Shown here: positions 23,391 to 34,489 of the stretch, piece by piece
Layout of the letters: every line of letters begins with the position of its first letter
Numbering within the stretch: the stretch's first letter is position 1
Assembly (NCBI GenBank): GCA_964016985.1
Contig: OZ024826.1
Coordinates: 46,042,978-46,106,977, forward strand
Direction: 5' to 3'
DNA: 64,000 nucleotides
Source of the DNA: Anodontia alba
Lineage: Eukaryota; Mollusca; Bivalvia; Lucinida; Lucinidae
Translations under genes and position numbers: made by a program
Notes under the pieces: generated by a model
Databases searched by the model: none
The model's input: the letters and a program-made list of their open reading frames with translations, nothing else
What the model was told of the DNA's origin: nothing

Positions 23391-23488
23391 GCATTAATAT
23401 TCGCCAGGTCCCGTGGGAGGTGTTGGAAACCGAGGCCGAAGGCCGCGGTTTTCAACACCCCCCAAGGGACTTAGCGAATGGTAATGCA
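23391..23488. repeat. Palindrome with GC-rich tip
   Basis: GCATTAATATTCGCCAGGTC pairs with GGGACTTAGCGAATGGTAATGC through GGAGGTGTTGGAAACC and GGTTTTCAACACC around a GGCCGAAGGCC tip. A second copy is at 59253-59343. Both lie immediately before the TIR element described next, so the two parts may be one mobile unit. Confidence 0.7.
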
Positions 23489-23511
23489 TTGAAAAAATAT
23501 GTTCGATCGCT

Positions 23512-23801
23512 ATTATTGCATAAAAACTGAAAACATTTGCTACATTTTGCGTTATTTCTTGTACTATTTTGTTTCGCCTTTTCACCGATGTCTCACGAAC
23601 GTAATTTCCACGGACTCTGCTCGTTCTGGGGCCGGGCAATAGACATCTCGGAACGGCAGCAAATCTGTGGCCCCGGTACGGTCATATTGAGAGTTGCGTA
23701 GCCGTGCATTAATAGCGCGTGAATTGCTTTGTTAATACACGGCTTTTCGCCGGTTAATGCACGGTTGTTAATAACGTGCGACACTGCTTTTTATGTAATA
23801 A
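23512..23801. mobile_element. Short TIR element (TTATTGCATAAAAA ends)
   Basis: It starts ATTATTGCATAAAAACTG and ends CTGCTTTTTATGTAATAA. About 290 bp and non-coding. The second copy at 59366-59658 has an exact inverted end, TTTTTATGCAATAA. The interior has GCCGTGCATTAATAGC and CGGTTAATGCACGG words. Confidence 0.65.
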
Positions 23802-23899
23802 GGCAAGCTTGTGCACAACTCGACTCCTTAAAAATGCTTGGAAGCAAATATTAACTTAGTAATGTACAACAAATAAAACTAAATACCTTCTGTATTTGT

Positions 23900-23903
<4 letters not shown>

Positions 23904-23934
<31 letters not shown>

Positions 23935-24250
23935 AAACAGTATAGATCTCCAGGAACAGTCGCAATCTAAGAACACACCCTACCAAAGACACCAAGAGGA
24001 AGAACTGACAAACCAAGAAAGGCAGCACACAGGCCATACACTAAAGAAAAGCAAAACAACCAGCTCTCTCCTCCGCAAAGATAATCTTGATGCTAGACAG
24101 GACCCACTTAGCATAATAGTAAGATAAAGGAGAACCAAAGTCTGTGAACAGTGAATACTTTGAAAGCAAAATACAAATAAGAGCAGACTTGGTTTCTTTG
24201 AGTCCGTTGATGAAATATAATTTGCAACACTGCTCACGACAGCTAGCATC
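23904..24250 (-). repeat. Poly-A run and degenerate tail module
   Basis: A poly-A run of about 30 bases is followed by CAGGAACAGTCGCAATCTAA and later AATGCTAGACAGGACCCAC, the recurring tail module. Homologous modules follow D3 near 39620 and D4 near 53740. Confidence 0.45.
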
Positions 24251-25539
24251 GGGTTAAGCATTATTTTTTTTTAAATATTCAAAATAGGCTCCTTAATCCA
24301 AAGGATAAATACGCATAAACTACACTATCATGCAGTACGAAGAGACATTCTTCGGCCACACTGATCACCACCACCTGCAGCGGAGTAAATTAAATCTGAG
24401 ACAAAACACAGAACATATCAAACAAAAATGGGTCATTGAAAAGCGAAGGACAACTTGAAGAAGGTGAAATGCCTCATTGGAAAGCAATATAAAAAAAGGA
24501 TTGTCTTTGGAAACAAGGAAAATCGGAAACTCGGTTTGATTGAGTCTCTTTATATGCTACACTGTAGTTTGCGAGGCTGCATACGCACCGCTTTAGCACC
24601 GGCATGCGTTACAGGCAATATTCCGAAGTAAGAATTCTTTAGAAATACAGAAAAAATTAAAACCGGAAACTAGCAGATTCGGTTTGATTGCATCTGTTTA
24701 CGAGGAATAATAAAAAAAATGCAACATTCCTCAAACCCCAAAATGTTTTGAGCGGAACTTTATTTTTACATGTAATATGTGAGCTCTAAAGTGGCAAAGG
24801 ATAAGACAATTTAATTTAATCATGCCAGCACTGCATTAAAGTACGTTTGAAGTATACTGGCGACGCAGAAGGAATACTTTGTTGGTCGGTAAATATCTCG
24901 GACATGACAGGGAACAAATCCTTGATAACACCTTATTGATTATCCGTTTTGTGGTCTAAATTAAGGGGCTATAATTACTTTGAATAATTTTTTAGTTTTT
25001 TAAATGCCATTTGAACGCTCTGAAAATGAAAGGCTTGCTATAATGCTATGTGAGAACAGGAACAGCGCAAACACTGATTAGCCAATGCGTTCGCAAAGTA
25101 TGTTTAGGAATGCTTCTCATCACAACTACATCCTACAGAATAACCAGTAATTAAGATGCGCAGGCTAATTTAGACCTTTATTGGTCGCATACAGCGATAA
25201 TAGCCAGTTTTTATTGAAGGGTCTAATCACATATTTTTAAAATACAGCAAAGGGGAGAAACACCCTTCGAAAAACTGTTTTCTCTAATTCCCTTCTTTGG
25301 TGAGCCTGGTTAGTCAACACGTGCCACAACTTAAAAACGCATACATTAGTTAGATCATCCCTCATCTTCCAGCTATTTTGGGTCTCATAAGGTTTATTGT
25401 CAGGATGCTTAAGACAAATGTAGTAATTCTACAGAGATTCATGTGTACGGCGCCTAGTTACAAAGCAACACAAATATGCATTTTTCTTTCAGGGCACAAT
25501 ATATTTAGATGAATATAAATAATCCTATAAAAGAATTGG
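24251..25539. other. Intron D2-E2, last part
   Basis: Paralogous to about 40130-41280 (cassette 3) and 54090-54850 (cassette 4). Shared words include AGGCTGATCTAGACCTTTAT, as AGGCTAATTTAGACC here, and GGGAGAAACACC. No exon or structured repeat recognised. Confidence 0.4.
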
Positions 25540-25606
25540 GGTCTTGGGGATTGGTAAGGGCTGCGGTTTGTGATTGTGGCACTCCCTGGACTTTTCTCTT
25601 ACTTTT
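25540..25606 (+). mobile_element. Terminal fragment of a retroelement tail directly upstream of exon E2
   Basis: AAGGGCTGCGGTTTGTGATT, then GTGGCACTCCCTGGACTTTTCTCTTAC is the 3' terminus of the family 2 tail in plus orientation. It stops about 10 bases before the E2 acceptor AG. E3 and E4 lack it. It therefore supplies the pyrimidine-rich tract, and perhaps the branch region, of the E2 acceptor. Confidence 0.75.
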
Positions 25607-25616
25607 TTTGTTTCAG

Positions 25617-25811
25617 ACGGCTGTTTCCAAATACCAACATGCATCGACCAATCAGGTCTAAATATTAATGATTCCCATGACATCGGAGACGAATTATTCA
25701 CAATGATTGTTCCTGCTCCCACAGACCAGTTTGCTGGACAACCATTCACTGGCCTATACTTTTCTATAAACAGTTCTTCACTGGATGTTGCAACAATAAA
25801 TTTCACATCAG
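25617..25811 (+). CDS. Exon E2, first half of domain 3, cassette 2
   Basis: 195 bp, acceptor TTTTTTTGTTTCAG, donor G|GTAGGC. It encodes NGCFQIPTCIDQSGLNINDS, the DELFTMIV strand and SSLDVATINFTS. Phe in NFTS is private to this copy, but the sequon survives. Sequons NDS, NSS and NFT. Its acceptor tract comes from a retroelement tail, unlike E3 and E4, which may affect how efficiently this exon is spliced. Confidence 0.88.
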
Positions 25812-26194
25812 GTAGGCTTCTTATATGCTTTACCGTATATACCACAAATAGACAGGCTTAAACAAACACTGTAGACCATGAGCAGACAATGTTTGCTGCT
25901 CATCAAGCAGTGTTTAAACATATCAGTAGATAGTAAATTAAGCTTGTTCACATTTTAGGACAAGTATTGTGAGGAGTTAAGATGTCCGAATACTTAGGGA
26001 ATACTCATTATAGCTCTATGTAAAAATATAAGTAAAGATACCCAGTAAGTGCAGTAATCTAAAAGCACAGCCTTCCCCAATGCATCAAAAGAAGGAGAAA
26101 TAAGGAGCAAACAGTGACAAAACAAACGCTACGTATAACACTACCGCGTGCGAAAGAAAATTTACAACAGAGCAACCTGCTTGGAACAGTGGGA

Positions 26195-26196
<2 letters not shown>

Positions 26197-26253
<57 letters not shown>
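26197..26253. repeat. (GT)n microsatellite
   Basis: About 57 bp of uninterrupted GT dinucleotides. Confidence 0.95.
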
Positions 26254-26257
<4 letters not shown>

Positions 26258-26600
26258 CAATTATACTCACGTGAAACCTCATACTTAATCCTAATGCAGT
26301 TACATATTACAAAGATATGTTCAGTACGCATAGGGGTCCTCTATCTCATCAGAGAAACATCACAGTGAAACACATATAAACATTTCACTGTAAAACCTAC
26401 CACTCTTTTGATTAATAGCGCAAATAAAAAAAAGTATATGTTTCAATCGAGATTCTACTTTTGCTCTGACATTTTCTTTTGCTCTGACATTCAGTTTTTA
26501 GTCGAGCCCTTAGTCGTTTGTCGTTTCCTGTCATTTAACCTTATTCCGTGCCTTTAAATGCTATGTTCCATGACTGTGGCCATTTATGGGTATATAGTCT

Positions 26601-26697
26601 TAAAAAAAACAAAACAAAAAAAAAAAAACAAAAAAAAAAACAAAAAACAAAAAAAAAAAACACAAAACAAACCCCCCCCCCCCCAAAAAAAAAACAG
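26601..26697. repeat. Poly-A/poly-C low-complexity tract
   Basis: Runs of A interrupted by single C, then 14 consecutive C, then A. ORFs on both strands here are low-complexity artefacts. Confidence 0.9.
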
Positions 26698-27109
26698 ACT
26701 TTAGCGGACGCACATAAAGAGGAGGAGATAAGGAACAAAAATGACAAAGCAAAACGGCACACTTACAGTGTCCGGCATATAAAGAATGAAACACTGCCAC
26801 ATAGGCGTTCCTAGGCGATAACAGTAAAACTGTTTTTGGGAGGGACAGCTTATATTAGCACGAAACCTCGCCGTAAGTTCTGAGAATGCTTCAATTTACA
26901 AATAATTTGTGCTGGGTCCGCGTAGGGTCCACTTGAAACATCATATTAAAATATAAGTGAAGATTCTTAGGAAATGCTGCAATGACGAAGCAGAGTCCTC
27001 CAGGGGCACATAAAGAAGAAGAGATGAGGAACAAGTGAGGACTTTACAAAAGCAACATATGAAACCACAGAACAACTAAAACAGAAGAGCCGCCTAAGAA
27101 CGGTCAATA

Positions 27110-27216
27110 CCCAGCTAGCATTCTTTATAAATCTATAGAGGGCCGTTATCGACCCGTCAGTGTAGCTGACGGGCCGATAACGGTCCGCTATAGATTTATA
27201 AAGGATGCTTACTGGG
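27110..27216. repeat. Long imperfect palindrome (about 51-bp arms)
   Basis: Left arm CCCAGCTAGCATTCTTTATA through CCCGTCAG and its inverted partner from CTGACGGG to ACTGGG differ at about six positions by my count, around a 4-5 base centre. No coding. Probably a foldback MITE; no second copy seen in the window. Confidence 0.75.
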
Positions 27217-27479
27217 TAGGAAAATGATTTGGGGCTTAAACTTGTTTTAATCGCAATATACCTCACCCTTAAATGTGATGTAGCTCCAAATTACAAATAT
27301 ATGTTCGGTCCGCATAGGGTTCTTCTCCCTCATTTGTGAAACATCACAGTGAAATACATGTAATAAAAATACTGTGACGAATTAAAGCAAAGGGCGCTCC
27401 ATGGCGATCTGAAGCCAGTACACAAGAAAACCACAAACAGGATCCCAATGAGCCCGTCCACAGACATTGACAATCAGGC

Positions 27480-28710
27480 GCCGACTATCTGAAACAGATT
27501 GAGGAAAAAGCCATCATTACGTCTGAGGACCGACATGTCATCGTGCAATGACAGAGTTAAGCAATGTTATCAACCATAATTGGATTAACAATTATGCACG
27601 CAATATGCCGCAGAATATCCATGTTGTAATCTATCTTTTTGTACCAAATGACAATCTTTTTAAATTGCACAGCAATCTTTCTGAATTGATAGCCTAAGTC
27701 GCCATACCATTCAAATTTTGACCTTCTTGCAGCAGTTGTTTCAAACGATCTTTTTATTTGGACATTAGTTTAGAATGACGGCGATAAAACTTAGAAAAAT
27801 GTTTTACATACTTATGAGTATGGTACCCTTGATTAGGAAGCTTTGTAGTTAAAATTTCATTTTGATTAATTATTAAAGTCATTAACTTGACTAGATGCTC
27901 TAGCAATACAATTTAACTGAGAAATATATACACCAGAGGCTGTAGCAAGAGAGACATAGCCATCCAAACATGGAAAATTTACAATATCAGAATCTTAAAG
28001 TCCTCCCATTTGTCATAAATTTTAGAAGAGATTATGTCATTGATAAATTTAAATCCAGAAACCAAGCTTCGACGTTAGATGTGAGAGGTGTTAAGTTTAT
28101 TTAATTGTAGTTTTTTTTTTGGATAAATTGTATCAACCGTTTATCAAAAAAAAGTCATTGTCAATATTAAGTAAGTCTTCCAAATATCGAGACGTTGAAT
28201 TAAATGCTACGATAGTATTGGCCTGATTCTCCTGAGAAAGGGACAACATAAAGTGTCTTTCGTAATAACACAAAAACAGATTATAATTTTGTACCAAACC
28301 GAATAAAGGCATTATCAAGAAGAAACGAATGTGCCTCACAAATTTTGCAGTAGGAAAAAAACAACAACAACAACAAACATGTTTCTCATTACAAGCAATG
28401 TAAAGATAATTTTCTCTTAAGTAGGTTATTTATGTTAAAGCAATTACTTTATCTTTAATCATTTTATGGGGCTGATGTTTGGTAAACGTGGAAAATCATA
28501 CGTAGACAAACTAGATGTACGGAAATATTTAGATATTAGTTTATTTAAAACAACAGCGAACTGTTTTACGCATAGACCAGACAGATTGTTACCGGATCTT
28601 TCATGTACTGTCTCAGTATTTAAAAAAATTGTCAATAATAGATTTTTTATCTTCGGAAGTCTGCGTGCATGCTTTTTCAAGTTCTTTTTTGAAGTATTTT
28701 CATAGTTCAA
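27480..28710 (-). pseudogene. Degenerate Penelope-like reverse transcriptase (family 2)
   Basis: Minus-strand frames contain YERHFMLSLSQENQ, STSRYLEDLLNIDNDFF (the catalytic YxDD box, here degraded to LED), an SGVYISQLN segment and SKFYRRHSKLM, in the order expected for the C-terminal half of the polymerase. Numerous stops and frameshifts make it inactive. It fills much of the E2-F2 intron. Confidence 0.7.
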
Positions 28711-29191
28711 ACGTCATTCAATGACAGCACTGTTTGCATCTTTGTAAGTTGGAACTAAAACATACATAAAAATATATTAGATACAAACACTACAATAAAA
28801 AAAGGGGAAAGAACAAAGGGCTTAATGGCGATCTGAAGCTAGTGCTCAGGAAAATCACGTTGAACCACGATGTGTCCGACCGCACCAACCTTCTGAAACA
28901 GATTAATGGAGCAGCCGTCATTCAATCTGAGTCCCGGCTCCGCATCTTGTAAAAGAGGAAATTAGAGTTATCAACTATAATTGGATTAGAAATGATCCAT
29001 GTAGTTTGTCACAGAACATTCCTTTTCTCATGAGAGAAAATCATTTGCAGCTTCACATTACATTTACGGTGTTCGCTCCAAAGGATCTTCTGTTTCTAAG
29101 AGATATTAAAATAAATTATATAATCATAAACACTATGATAAAAAATGTGTGATGACAGAGTATCCAAGTCTGAACAAATGTTGTTTTTCAG

Positions 29192-29337
29192 GCGTCCTGA
29201 AAACTGATGGTAACATCACAGTCTACCCGTCATATCCAGACAAGAACTTTACAATAATTGTGAGAGTGGCCAACTCAGAATCTTGTACTTACTCTTCCAC
29301 CTGCACAATGTCACTAACGGTGATGTTCACAAACCGG
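29192..29337 (+). CDS. Exon F2, second half of domain 3, cassette 2
   Basis: 146 bp, acceptor TTTTTCAG, donor CGG|GTTTGT. It encodes GVLKTDGNITVYPSYPDKNF, VRVANSESCTYSSTC and ends FTNR. LKTD replaces ITT(T/N) at the start, private to this copy. Two cysteines and sequons NIT and NFT. Only 314 bp separate it from A3. Confidence 0.9.
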
Positions 29338-29651
29338 GTTTGTATATCCATTGCGAACGAACGGCAATTTTATGTAAATATTTCTAAATACAGCTAGTAA
29401 GCGAAAAGCACCTTGACTTCAACGCCATAATGATATTTTATTGAAAATGCCTTTGTAGTCAAACGGTAATCAAGAGACATACCTTTGAGCGTACATCCGA
29501 GCATGCTTATCAGGGCCTTTCTTTCAAATAATGCTCAGGCCTTTGATGTCTGCATATGGATCGAAGATATCTTTTTGCAGTGCGCGCATAAATTATTTAA
29601 AACAAATCTTTCTGCAATACTACATGAAGAAGACACTTGATCTTATTTCAG
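29338..29651. other. Intron F2-A3 (314 bp)
   Basis: It aligns along its length with the F3-A4 and F4-A5 introns (336 bp each), sharing TGCCTTTGTAGTCAAACGGT-like, GGGCCTTTC and GCATATGGATCGAA words. No insertion. The donor is CGG|GTTTGT, shared with F1, whereas F3 and F4 have GTACGT. Confidence 0.7.
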
Positions 29652-29841
29652 CCAATAAGAATCGACAATTTACCAGCCAACGTGACAGTTCACGAAGACT
29701 ACGATGATAGAAAACTGCTTAAAACAATCTACATAGCTGATGGAAATACTGCAGACCAAGATAATGTCACTTGCAACATCAGTGAGAATCCCGCTCCAAT
29801 GCTGATTGAGCTTGTCCACGACGGAAACCATGCCTATGATT
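29652..29841 (+). CDS. Exon A3, first half of domain 1, cassette 3
   Basis: 190 bp, acceptor TTATTTCAG, donor GTAAGA. It encodes PIRIDNLPANVTVHEDYDDR and DNVTCNISENPAPMLIELV. Three sequons (NVT, NVT, NIS). HEDYDD is where cadherins keep the first acidic calcium-binding motif, so this may be a retained site. Ten of 63 residues differ from A5. Confidence 0.9.
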
Positions 29842-29930
29842 GTAAGACTATTCTTTTGAAATATGCTTTCGTCTCTGTTATTCGATTTGAAGGAATGCAT
29901 TACACTTAGTAGGTTCGGCGCTATTTGTAC

Positions 29931-30089
29931 AAGGAAGACATTTTTAATGATTCGCCGTTTGTTTTTCTGCCAACCGAGCCCTAACTGCAAAAGTGTCTTC
30001 TCTAAAAGGACAGTAGTTGCTACTAAGGGGAGAAAATTCTATTTTTCAAGAAAAGGAGGCTAAACGATATCAAAAGAGCTGCCTCCCCT
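29931..30089. mobile_element. AGGGAGACAACTT foldback element after A3
   Basis: TACAAGGAAGACATTTTTAA at the left and AAAGAGCTGCCTCCCCTGAT at the right, with internal AAAAGTGTCTTCTC and TTTTCAAGAAAAGG. Homologous copies follow A4 (about 44743) and A5 (about 57118), so the insertion predates these duplications. Confidence 0.5.
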
Positions 30090-30299
30090 GATAACTATCC
30101 ATCCCATTTAAGCTAGTTTCCTGTGTAAATTCGTTCAAACTGAACTATGCGATGGCTATGGGTGGCAGTCAGAGCTATCCGAACACAGTTCACAGTTTGC
30201 ACGTACAGGTCCATAGACTACATATATAAACTAATATTAGCCCATTCGCGCTATGAAAATATAATATACGTTTGTCTTGTTTGACTGTTTGTAAAATAG

Positions 30300-30480
30300 T
30301 AATGAAGGTATCTCAGAAGTGCTACAACCATCACCATAGCCTACCAATGACACCAAGAGGAAGAGTAAACACACTATCATAAACAGTTACAAACCAAAGC
30401 ACAGCAGATGGCTCCCTTATCCTCATCGAGTTGATCAGAATGCTAGACAGAACCCACCAAACACCACAACAAACATACTA
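30300..30480 (-). repeat. Degenerate tail module in the A3-B3 intron
   Basis: GAAGTGCTACAACCATCACC, then GAATGCTAGACAGAACCCAC. It lies in the same place as the modules at 17215, 45185 and 57485. Confidence 0.45.
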
Positions 30481-30539
30481 ACCCGTTGTAGACTGAATAG
30501 ATACTTTCCACACTATATATTGGAAGCGTACAATTTCAA

Positions 30540-30699
30540 TATTAGGTACATTAGGCTATGAGATTTAGATACTCTTAGGGAAAAATGGCTACACTATTTG
30601 CAAACAGTGGAGACCCTGATCAGACGCCGCGTTCTGCGTCTGATCTGGGTCTGCACTGCCATTTATCCTTTTAGGGGTCTCCAGACTACAATGGGTTAA
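30540..30699. mobile_element. TTAA foldback family copy, left arm degraded
   Basis: TTTGCAAACAGTGGAGACCC, then a CAGACGCCGCGTTCTGCGTCTG palindrome, GGGTCTGCACTGCC, and the right end ACAATGGGTTAA with TTAA at 30696-30699. Same family as 61993-62214. Confidence 0.6.
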
Positions 30700-30992
30700 C
30701 AGTTTAGTGCGCGAAAAAAGCCCTGCAGCGATCAGTCAGATGGCCTCACAAAGAACGAAAACTGCTGTACCTCCATCATAGAACAGTCCTTAGTAAAGAG
30801 TATCATGGGTTCTAAATCGATTGTACTGGCGCTAAATCTTTAACTTAGCTTCAGATGTTCTAAAACTACACATACAATTGTTGAGCTTGCACAGAGGTCT
30901 CATAACTCAATCTGTGAAATATTACAGAAAAAAAACAACAACATAGAAATCACTGTGATGAAACAAGAATTGGAGCTCGTGTCAAACGTCAG

Positions 30993-31230
30993 GGCCCAGT
31001 TGTTCAAAGCTAACGACGTCGTTAGTTAACGATTCGTTAAAAATTTACATCAAGTGATACGCTGCTGAAATTTTTTGCTGAAAAAATGTGAGTAGCTTTT
31101 GCAGTGCAAAAGCTACTCACATTTTTTCAGCAAAAAATATTAGAATATTGTGTATTGAATCCGCTAAAACAGTTAACGAAATGACCCTTAACGAGCTCGT
31201 TAAGCTAACGACGCTTTGAACAACTGGGCC
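30993..31230. mobile_element. Complete GGCCCAGTTGTTCAAA palindromic MITE (238 bp)
   Basis: The ends GGCCCAGTTGTTCAAAGC and GCTTTGAACAACTGGGCC are exact inverted copies, followed inward by paired TAACGACG words. The core 31070-31138 is a near-perfect palindrome built on AAAAAATGTGAGTAGCTTTT. Non-coding. Partial or diverged copies lie at 5909 and 47532. The B-side intron of cassettes 2, 4 and 5 lacks it, so it inserted after cassette duplication. Confidence 0.85.
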
Positions 31231-31438
31231 AAGTTTGCTAAGTTATGTAAATGCATAGGATTAGCTTATTTCAAACAGCTGATAAACATAGCTTAGAATA
31301 CAGAATCTCTTTGAATTAGATCCTACTGTTATAGATATCAAATAAGTCCAATAAATCTGTTCTCAATTTTGCCTATGTTACGGTGTTATGTGTCTGTCTT
31401 GAGGAGCTAAATTGAATCAGTATTTTTATCATTTTCAG

Positions 31439-31636
31439 CTTATTCGGTCTGGAAAAAGAACTGTTCTAGTCCAGGATGCGGTCCTGTGTGTGAAGGTGTC
31501 GGTTGCATGAACTACCACGAAACTAACAAATACATCATTGAGCTGGAGTGCATGGATGCTTACGGTTCCTCTGACACAAAGAATCTGACTATTGTAGTAA
31601 CTGAGAATGAATCTCCAGTTTTGACTAGTCTTCCTG
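31439..31636 (+). CDS. Exon B3, second half of domain 1, cassette 3
   Basis: 198 bp, acceptor ATTTTCAG, donor G|GTAAAT. It encodes SYSVWKKNCSSPGCGPVCEG, VGCMNYHETNKY, ELECMDAYGSSD and VTENESPVLTSLP. Ser replaces Asn in the final NLP (TSLP), private to this copy. Five cysteines. Confidence 0.9.
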
Positions 31637-31935
31637 GTAAATTTGTCGTTAAGTAAAACCTATAAATGTAATACAGTAGTTTAAAAATTACCTAAACATA
31701 GGGAACTAATCTAGTGTCTCTAAAATAAGTCGTATCACACAAACAGGGATCCGTTAGCACACACCAGTGGCTGCGAAACATTCCAAATCCAGACTTTGTT
31801 TTAGCTGGGACTTTGAACAGTATACACATTGTATTTGCTTCTTCAGATGAAACACTGAATGTCTAAACCTGACTGCATGGCCGTGCAGGCTGACTGGATC
31901 TCGGTGTATTCCATGAATCCTCCGCCACTTTTATT

Positions 31936-32112
31936 AGGGAGGCAACTTTTGGACTTCCTGCTTATTTTACTGCGATCTCGTGTCTGTGTCCATTCTACAG
32001 AAAATGGTTTTTGGCTGTCAGGAAAAGGATAGCTCCCTAAATGCTTACCTTACAGAATAGACACCTTTTCCGAAGGAAATAAGAATAACTATTTTGACAG
32101 AGTTGCCTCCCC
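31936..32112. mobile_element. AGGGAGACAACTT foldback element after B3
   Basis: TTAGGGAGGCAACTTTTGGA at the left and GACAGAGTTGCCTCCCCTGA at the right, with internal CCATTCTACAGAAAATGG and CCTTTTCCGAAGG. The cleanest terminal match of the family: AGGGAGGCAACTTT against AGAGTTGCCTCCCCT. Confidence 0.65.
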
Positions 32113-32528
32113 TGAAAGTGTATCCATTCCCCTCGAATTGGTTTCTAATGATGTCTTATAGCAGGTATTCTAAAATATCAGGAATATAAAGATTGCACCC
32201 TTCTATGGTATATGCATTTGTTACAAAGACATAATTATTTTAATGTATACTTACCCGCAAACAAACGCAACAGTGCTACTGAACCGTTCACAAGGGAAAG
32301 AAATGAAAGATCCATTTGTTTTCAGCAGCAATTTAGTGGGCACTATATACTTAGCACTACCAATGCTTTCTTGACAAAGGGAGCCAAAAATCATGCACAC
32401 ACGCATAACTAATTCTGAGAAATAGACCATAAATATTATTAAATATTTAATTTCATCACGGGGAGCTGGGTAAGGCATCTGGTTTTTCATTATACTGTAG
32501 GATTAAAGAAAATACCTTCAATGCAAAG

Positions 32529-32537
32529 GTAAATGTA

Positions 32538-32568
<31 letters not shown>

Positions 32569-32604
32569 AAAAAAAAAACAAAAAAAAAAAACAAAAAAAA
32601 AAAA
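32529..32604. repeat. A-rich low-complexity tract
   Basis: Runs of 8-15 A separated by single C, about 150 bp before exon C3. Confidence 0.9.
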
Positions 32605-32757
32605 CACTTAGATAGTTAGAGACACACAATAAAACAAGCCGTTCAACACTGTGTTTCGTGTCTCCCCTTTATTTCAAAACTGATAGATACCAACATTATA
32701 AAAAAGAAGATTTATTCTGTAACAGTATTTTCTCAACTCAACGCTTCATTTTTGCAG

Positions 32758-32916
32758 CCACAGTGAATGTATCAAACTTAGGCCATCGTGGTGACGTCAT
32801 ATTTTCAACGACAGTGTCCAATCTTCCAGCAGGCGAAACCCTTTACTACACACTACAAAAAGGAGTAGATACAAGTTACCAGCTTGGAACAGAAGATTTA
32901 CTTTATTTAAACGCTA
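32758..32916 (+). CDS. Exon C3, first half of domain 2, cassette 3
   Basis: 159 bp, acceptor TTTTTGCAG, donor A|GTAAAT. It encodes ATVNVSNLGHRGDVIFSTTV and ends TEDLLYLNA. NVS replaces NAT but remains a sequon. DLLYL, where the others read DLFYL, is private. Six of 53 residues differ from C4. Confidence 0.9.
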
Positions 32917-33199
32917 GTAAATTGATTTTTTTTCTTCGAACACTCTGGCTTTTTCACAGTCACTACCACAGAAGACTCTTAGGGTACTTGATACAGCTGG
33001 CGGATTTTCTACCCTTTTGTACACGGGAAAAACTTTTGTGACTTCCTGTTTGCTTTCTAGCAACCAATTTTCTTCTGAAAAGGGTGTTCTCTAAAAAGAA
33101 AGACTTTTCTCCCAGGGGGAGCAATTATTATCGCACCCGGGCCGAAGGCTCTAGGGAAAATTTTCGGCTAGTAACCCGTCCGTCGTCCGTCAGCTGCAG

Positions 33200-34400
33200 A
33201 TTTGTCTTAAGCATTTCTCATCTGTAGCATGCCACTGGTGGGACATCACTGATATAAGCTTTTTCATGGAAAACCGACTATTTACATAAGTTACCTGCCC
33301 TTTAGTGTACCATAGACATATAATGGGAAAAAATGGTGTCCGGACGACAGTGATTTCATTTTTAATCGGCTTTTCTTCATAGTTTCGATCATTTAAATGA
33401 GAGTTACTCACCCTTGTGGGGCGCATAGGCTTAGGAAAACGTTGTGCGGACGATAGCAATTTCATTTTTGACCGTTTCTTTTTTTTATTAGACTTGCAAT
33501 GTATGAGGACAGATGTACGATCTTGGACGAATTCGATTTTGGAGCAGATCGGAGTATTCACACGAGAGTATCTTGCCATTAGTTTTACATAGACATACAG
33601 TGCGAAAAATGTTATTTTTAATCGAATCTTTATCGTACTTGCAGATAAGGAGGAAAGACATACAATCTTGGACACAATCGATTTTGGTTCAGTTTTGACT
33701 TTTGGCATGAGAGTTACCATCACTTATGGGTCATATAGATTGAGGAACATGTTGTTCTGATGATAGCGATATCATTTTTGATCGAATGTTCATCAGACAG
33801 CCATAAAAGTTTAGACGAGTTTGATTTTGGGTCAGATCGGACTATACACATGAGAGTTACTTGCCCTTTAGTCTCCAATAGTCATGCAATGGGTAAAATG
33901 TTATCCGGACGATAGCGCTTTTAATTTTGATTGGAATTTCACCAAACTTGCAGATAACAAGGACAGGCATAAAATGTCAGACAAGTTCGATTTTGGCCCA
34001 GATTTGACTGTTGACACGAGAGTCAGCCGCCCTCGAGGGCCTCGTAGGAAAGTGACCGGAAGATAGGGATTTCAGTTTTGATTGATTACTCAACAGACCT
34101 GTCGGTAATGAGGACAGCTATTAAATCTTGAATGAATTTGATTTTGGGAATGATCGGACTATTATCACGAGAGTTACTTGCTAGTTAGTCTTCGTTAGAC
34201 ATATAATAGGGAAAGTTTTGTCCAATTGACGATAGCGATCAGTTTTGAATGAATCTGTATCAAACTTGTAGAAAACGGGGGCAGAAATTAAATCTTTGAC
34301 GTTCGATTTTAACATGGTTTGGACTATTGGCCGTTGATTGTCCAAAAGACTCAGAAAATGTTGTGCTGATGATATGACTTCATTTTTGGTACCTCACCCG
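33200..34400. repeat. Satellite-like array, period about 150 bp
   Basis: A word of the form CATTTTTGATCGAATCTT recurs near 33357, 33462, 33612, 33772, 33920, 34070, 34235 and 34383. Between copies are TTGGACGAATTCGATTTTGG and CACGAGAGTTACTTGCC words. Minus-strand ORFs here are repeat artefacts. The array begins after CCCGTCCGTCGTCCGTC near 33176 and ends before a similar word near 34410. Confidence 0.7.
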
Positions 34401-34489
34401 ATCGGTCAGTGTCTGTCGTCCGTCATAAACCGTCCGTCGTGGGTTGTGCGTTGTCTCTATCGAGGCATCAACGATATGCTTTAAAATAC

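Noticed and set aside
26541..26814. ORFs rich in Lys or Phe/Cys
   Set aside because: They are translations of poly-A and poly-C runs.
33190..33723. 177-codon minus-strand ORF
   Set aside because: It lies wholly inside the ~150-bp satellite-like array and its protein repeats with the DNA period; no recognisable domain.
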